NCBI RefSeq assembly: GCF_032250955.1
Contig: NZ_JAVVES010000059.1
Coordinates: 1-15,105 of the forward strand
DNA length: 15,105 nucleotides
Direction of reading: 5' to 3'
Source: Sulfuriflexus sp032250955
GTDB taxonomy: Bacteria > Pseudomonadota > Gammaproteobacteria > AKS1
In this document: piece by piece, positions 13,915 through 15,105 of the stretch
Layout: every line of letters starts with the position of its first letter
Position numbering within the stretch: position 1 is the first letter of the stretch
The notes under the pieces: model-generated
Database searches by the model: none
What the model was told of the DNA's origin: nothing
Seen by the model: only the letters and a program-made list of their open reading frames with translations
Translations under genes and position numbers: made by a program

Positions 13915-14772
13915 ATGAATAATTTTTTCCAGTATCTCATCCTGTCTTTTCTTCTTGCCGGCCCCTTCACCTCGGTGAACGCAGATGAAGGTCTGCCCTG
14001 GTGGTGGGACGATGCCTGGTGGACCCAGGGGCAGCTCGAGGTGCCGACCAACCATAAGGTGAAAACCGAGTGGTCTAATGCGCACAATGACGATATCGAA
14101 ATACCGGTGATGATCGCCCGCCCGGACGATAACAAAAACTATCCGGCCGTGCTCTTCCAGCATGGCCGTCGCGGACTCGATGACCTGATTCAGCTACACG
14201 TCAAACGCCTAGCCGCACGCGGTTTCGTGGTGGTGGCGCCGGATGTGTTCAGTGGCCGTTTTATCGAGAAATTACCGATCGAACACGACTATGCCGTAGA
14301 GGGCGATGTAAATGCGGCACTGGATTTCCTGCTGGCACGCAAGGACATCAGCAGCCAGCGGGCCTGTGTTTATTCCCATACCCGTGGCGGTTACATGACG
14401 CTGAAGGTCGCCGTAAAATACAAACGCCAGGATAACGACCTGGCCTGCTATGTCTCTTACTACCCGCACATGCAGGACCCGAATGCCCCCGAGGCCATGC
14501 AGGTGTATCGCTACGCAATCGAGGCCGATGACCTGAAAATCCCGGCCCTGATCTTTATTGGTGAGAACGAGCAATATCAGCGCCGCCGCTCGATCGAAAT
14601 GGCCGTCACCTCGCTGCAGGAAAAACAGCGCCCGGTGCGCCTGATCATCTACCCCGGTGTCGGCCGCGGCTTTGATTTCCGCCCCGAGGCGGTGCGCACC
14701 TTTGCCGACGACCTGGCGGCCAAGGATGCCATCCAACGCGCCGCAAGGTTTATGAAGCAAAACCTGAAATAA
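13915..14772 (+). CDS. Exported dienelactone-hydrolase-fold protein with altered triad
   Basis: The ATG at 13915 is preferred to a TTG two codons upstream; it gives 285 residues with a signal peptide ending at about residue 23 ('VNA'). A tryptophan-rich segment (WWWDDAWW, 29-36) follows. Then comes an alpha/beta-hydrolase of the dienelactone hydrolase type: 'PAVLFQHGRRGLDD', 'LAARGFVVVAPDVFSGRF', 'DVNAALDFLLAR', 'YSHTRGGYMTLKVA', 'IPALIFIGENEQYQ' and 'LIIYPGVGRGFDFR'. In active members the nucleophile motif is GxCxGG or GxSxGG; here it is S-H-T-R-G-G with Thr156 in the nucleophile place. The acid position reads Glu219 where Asp is usual, and the catalytic His (YPGxxHGF) is Arg251. It may be catalytically inactive or use different chemistry in the periplasm. 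It stands alone, with an inverted copy of the double-hairpin repeat 20 nt downstream. Confidence 0.87.
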   Translation: MNNFFQYLILSFLLAGPFTSVNADEGLPWWWDDAWWTQGQLEVPTNHKVKTEWSNAHNDDIEIPVMIARPDDNKNYPAVLFQHGRRGLDDLIQLHVKRLAARGFVVVAPDVFSGRFIEKLPIEHDYAVEGDVNAALDFLLARKDISSQRACVYSHTRGGYMTLKVAVKYKRQDNDLACYVSYYPHMQDPNAPEAMQVYRYAIEADDLKIPALIFIGENEQYQRRRSIEMAVTSLQEKQRPVRLIIYPGVGRGFDFRPEAVRTFADDLAAKDAIQRAARFMKQNLK

Positions 14773-14792
14773 AGAAATTGATGAATGATTGG

Positions 14793-14846
14793 CTCACAGA
14801 ACCCTAAGGGTTCATTGTGAGTACCTTAACCTTCTCTTAGAAAGTT
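14793..14846 (-). repeat. Solitary, diverged copy of the double-hairpin repeat
   Basis: On the plus strand CTCACA/TGTGAG (14793-14798/14816-14821) encloses GAACCC/GGGTTC (14799-14804/14808-14813), then GTACC, then AACCTTCT/AGAAAGTT (14828-14835/14839-14846). This is the reverse complement of the array's layout (GGTACTCAT...ATGAGT preceded by hairpin 1). Relative to the array, the outer stem has a T:A to C:G compensatory change. The A-rich tract of about 55 bp is missing. Confidence 0.75.
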
Positions 14847-15029
14847 CAAGGCAATTGATGATTGATGAATAAATGCAAGGTACGTTTCGCGGCCTGTAAA
14901 GTAAAAAGCCCATAGAATCCAGCGGGGTCGCAATCCACCGGGGTCGGAGTCGCTGCCTAGAGGTGCTTTCGACCTGATCACCAACCTCGCGGTCCACTGT
15001 TCCAGTGAATCACCACGCCCGCGCGACTC

Positions 15030-15105
15030 TGAGGTTCCCCCAATAAAACGGACGATTTAATTACCGGTAGCTCGTTCTTCGTACTCCACCGGCGTCATAT
15101 ATTGT
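15030..15105 (-). mobile_element. End of an IS3-family insertion sequence, cut by the window
   Basis: TGAGGTTCCCCCAATAAAAC starting at 15030 has the form of a terminal inverted repeat (5'-TGA, C-rich) as in IS3-family elements, and the element continues beyond the window. The transposase frame ends inside it, just before the terminal repeat, as usual for IS3-family OrfB. The other end and the target duplication cannot be seen. Confidence 0.65.
15057..15105 (-). CDS. IS3-family transposase (OrfB), C-terminal 15 residues
   Basis: The minus strand encodes a partial ...QYMTPVEYEERATGN followed by TAA (stop at 15059-15057). 'xMTPVEYE' is the common ending of IS3-family OrfB integrase-core (DDE) transposases, where S/T-P-x-E-F/Y-E closes the protein. 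The rest of the gene, including the catalytic DDE residues, lies outside the window, so completeness and subgroup cannot be judged. Confidence 0.7.
   Translation of the reverse strand, partial: QYMTPVEYEERATGN

Overview
The window reads as a chromosomal segment of a gammaproteobacterium. It is moderately GC-rich, with AT-rich intergenic islands. Recognisable genes include ttcA preceded by a DUF1820 gene, ilvD of the Fe-S type, and DUF389/TIGR00341, DUF2892, DsrE-family and DUF4124 proteins. The DsrE-like and multi-thioredoxin periplasmic proteins would fit a sulfur-metabolising lineage, but genus cannot be set from the sequence.

Layout. (1) 1-617: a TraB/GumN-family gene that has lost its 5' half, behind a T-rich edge. 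(2) 618-1286: an AT-rich intergenic region with repeated AATTGTA motifs, then a 64-codon gene of unknown function closed by a clean terminator. (3) 1295-1785: a tandem array of a 112-bp palindromic repeat interrupted by an assembly gap. A solitary inverted relative lies at 14793-14846. (4) 1877-3440: a small membrane protein (minus strand), divergent from DUF1820-ttcA. (5) 6482 down to 3443: four co-directional minus-strand genes for exported proteins (DUF4124 + STN/N0-like, DsrE-like, an unknown four-cysteine protein, and a double thioredoxin-fold protein), probably one operon with a periplasmic thiol or envelope theme.

(6) 6662-9641: what I read as a fossil chromosomal integron. A 5' remnant of intI (plus strand, frameshifted and truncated) is followed, on the other side of an attI-like region, by three minus-strand cassettes. 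Each ends in an attC-like site, and all three genes encode predicted membrane proteins: an 82-aa protein, a 152-aa four-helix protein and a frameshifted DUF2254 protein. The integron lies close to ilvD, the same neighbourhood used by the Xanthomonas chromosomal integron.

(7) 9647-11775: a small exported protein, a symmetric bidirectional terminator, and ilvD. (8) 12020-13270: DUF2892 and DUF389 membrane proteins separated by a strong hairpin. (9) 13418-14772: a degenerate CheY-like receiver, then an exported dienelactone-hydrolase-fold protein in which the nucleophile and histidine positions are substituted. (10) 15030-15105: the end of an IS3-family insertion sequence running off the window.

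The most unusual items are the integron fossil and the structured tandem repeat whose hairpins show compensatory changes. Function assignments come from remembered family patterns, not from database searches.
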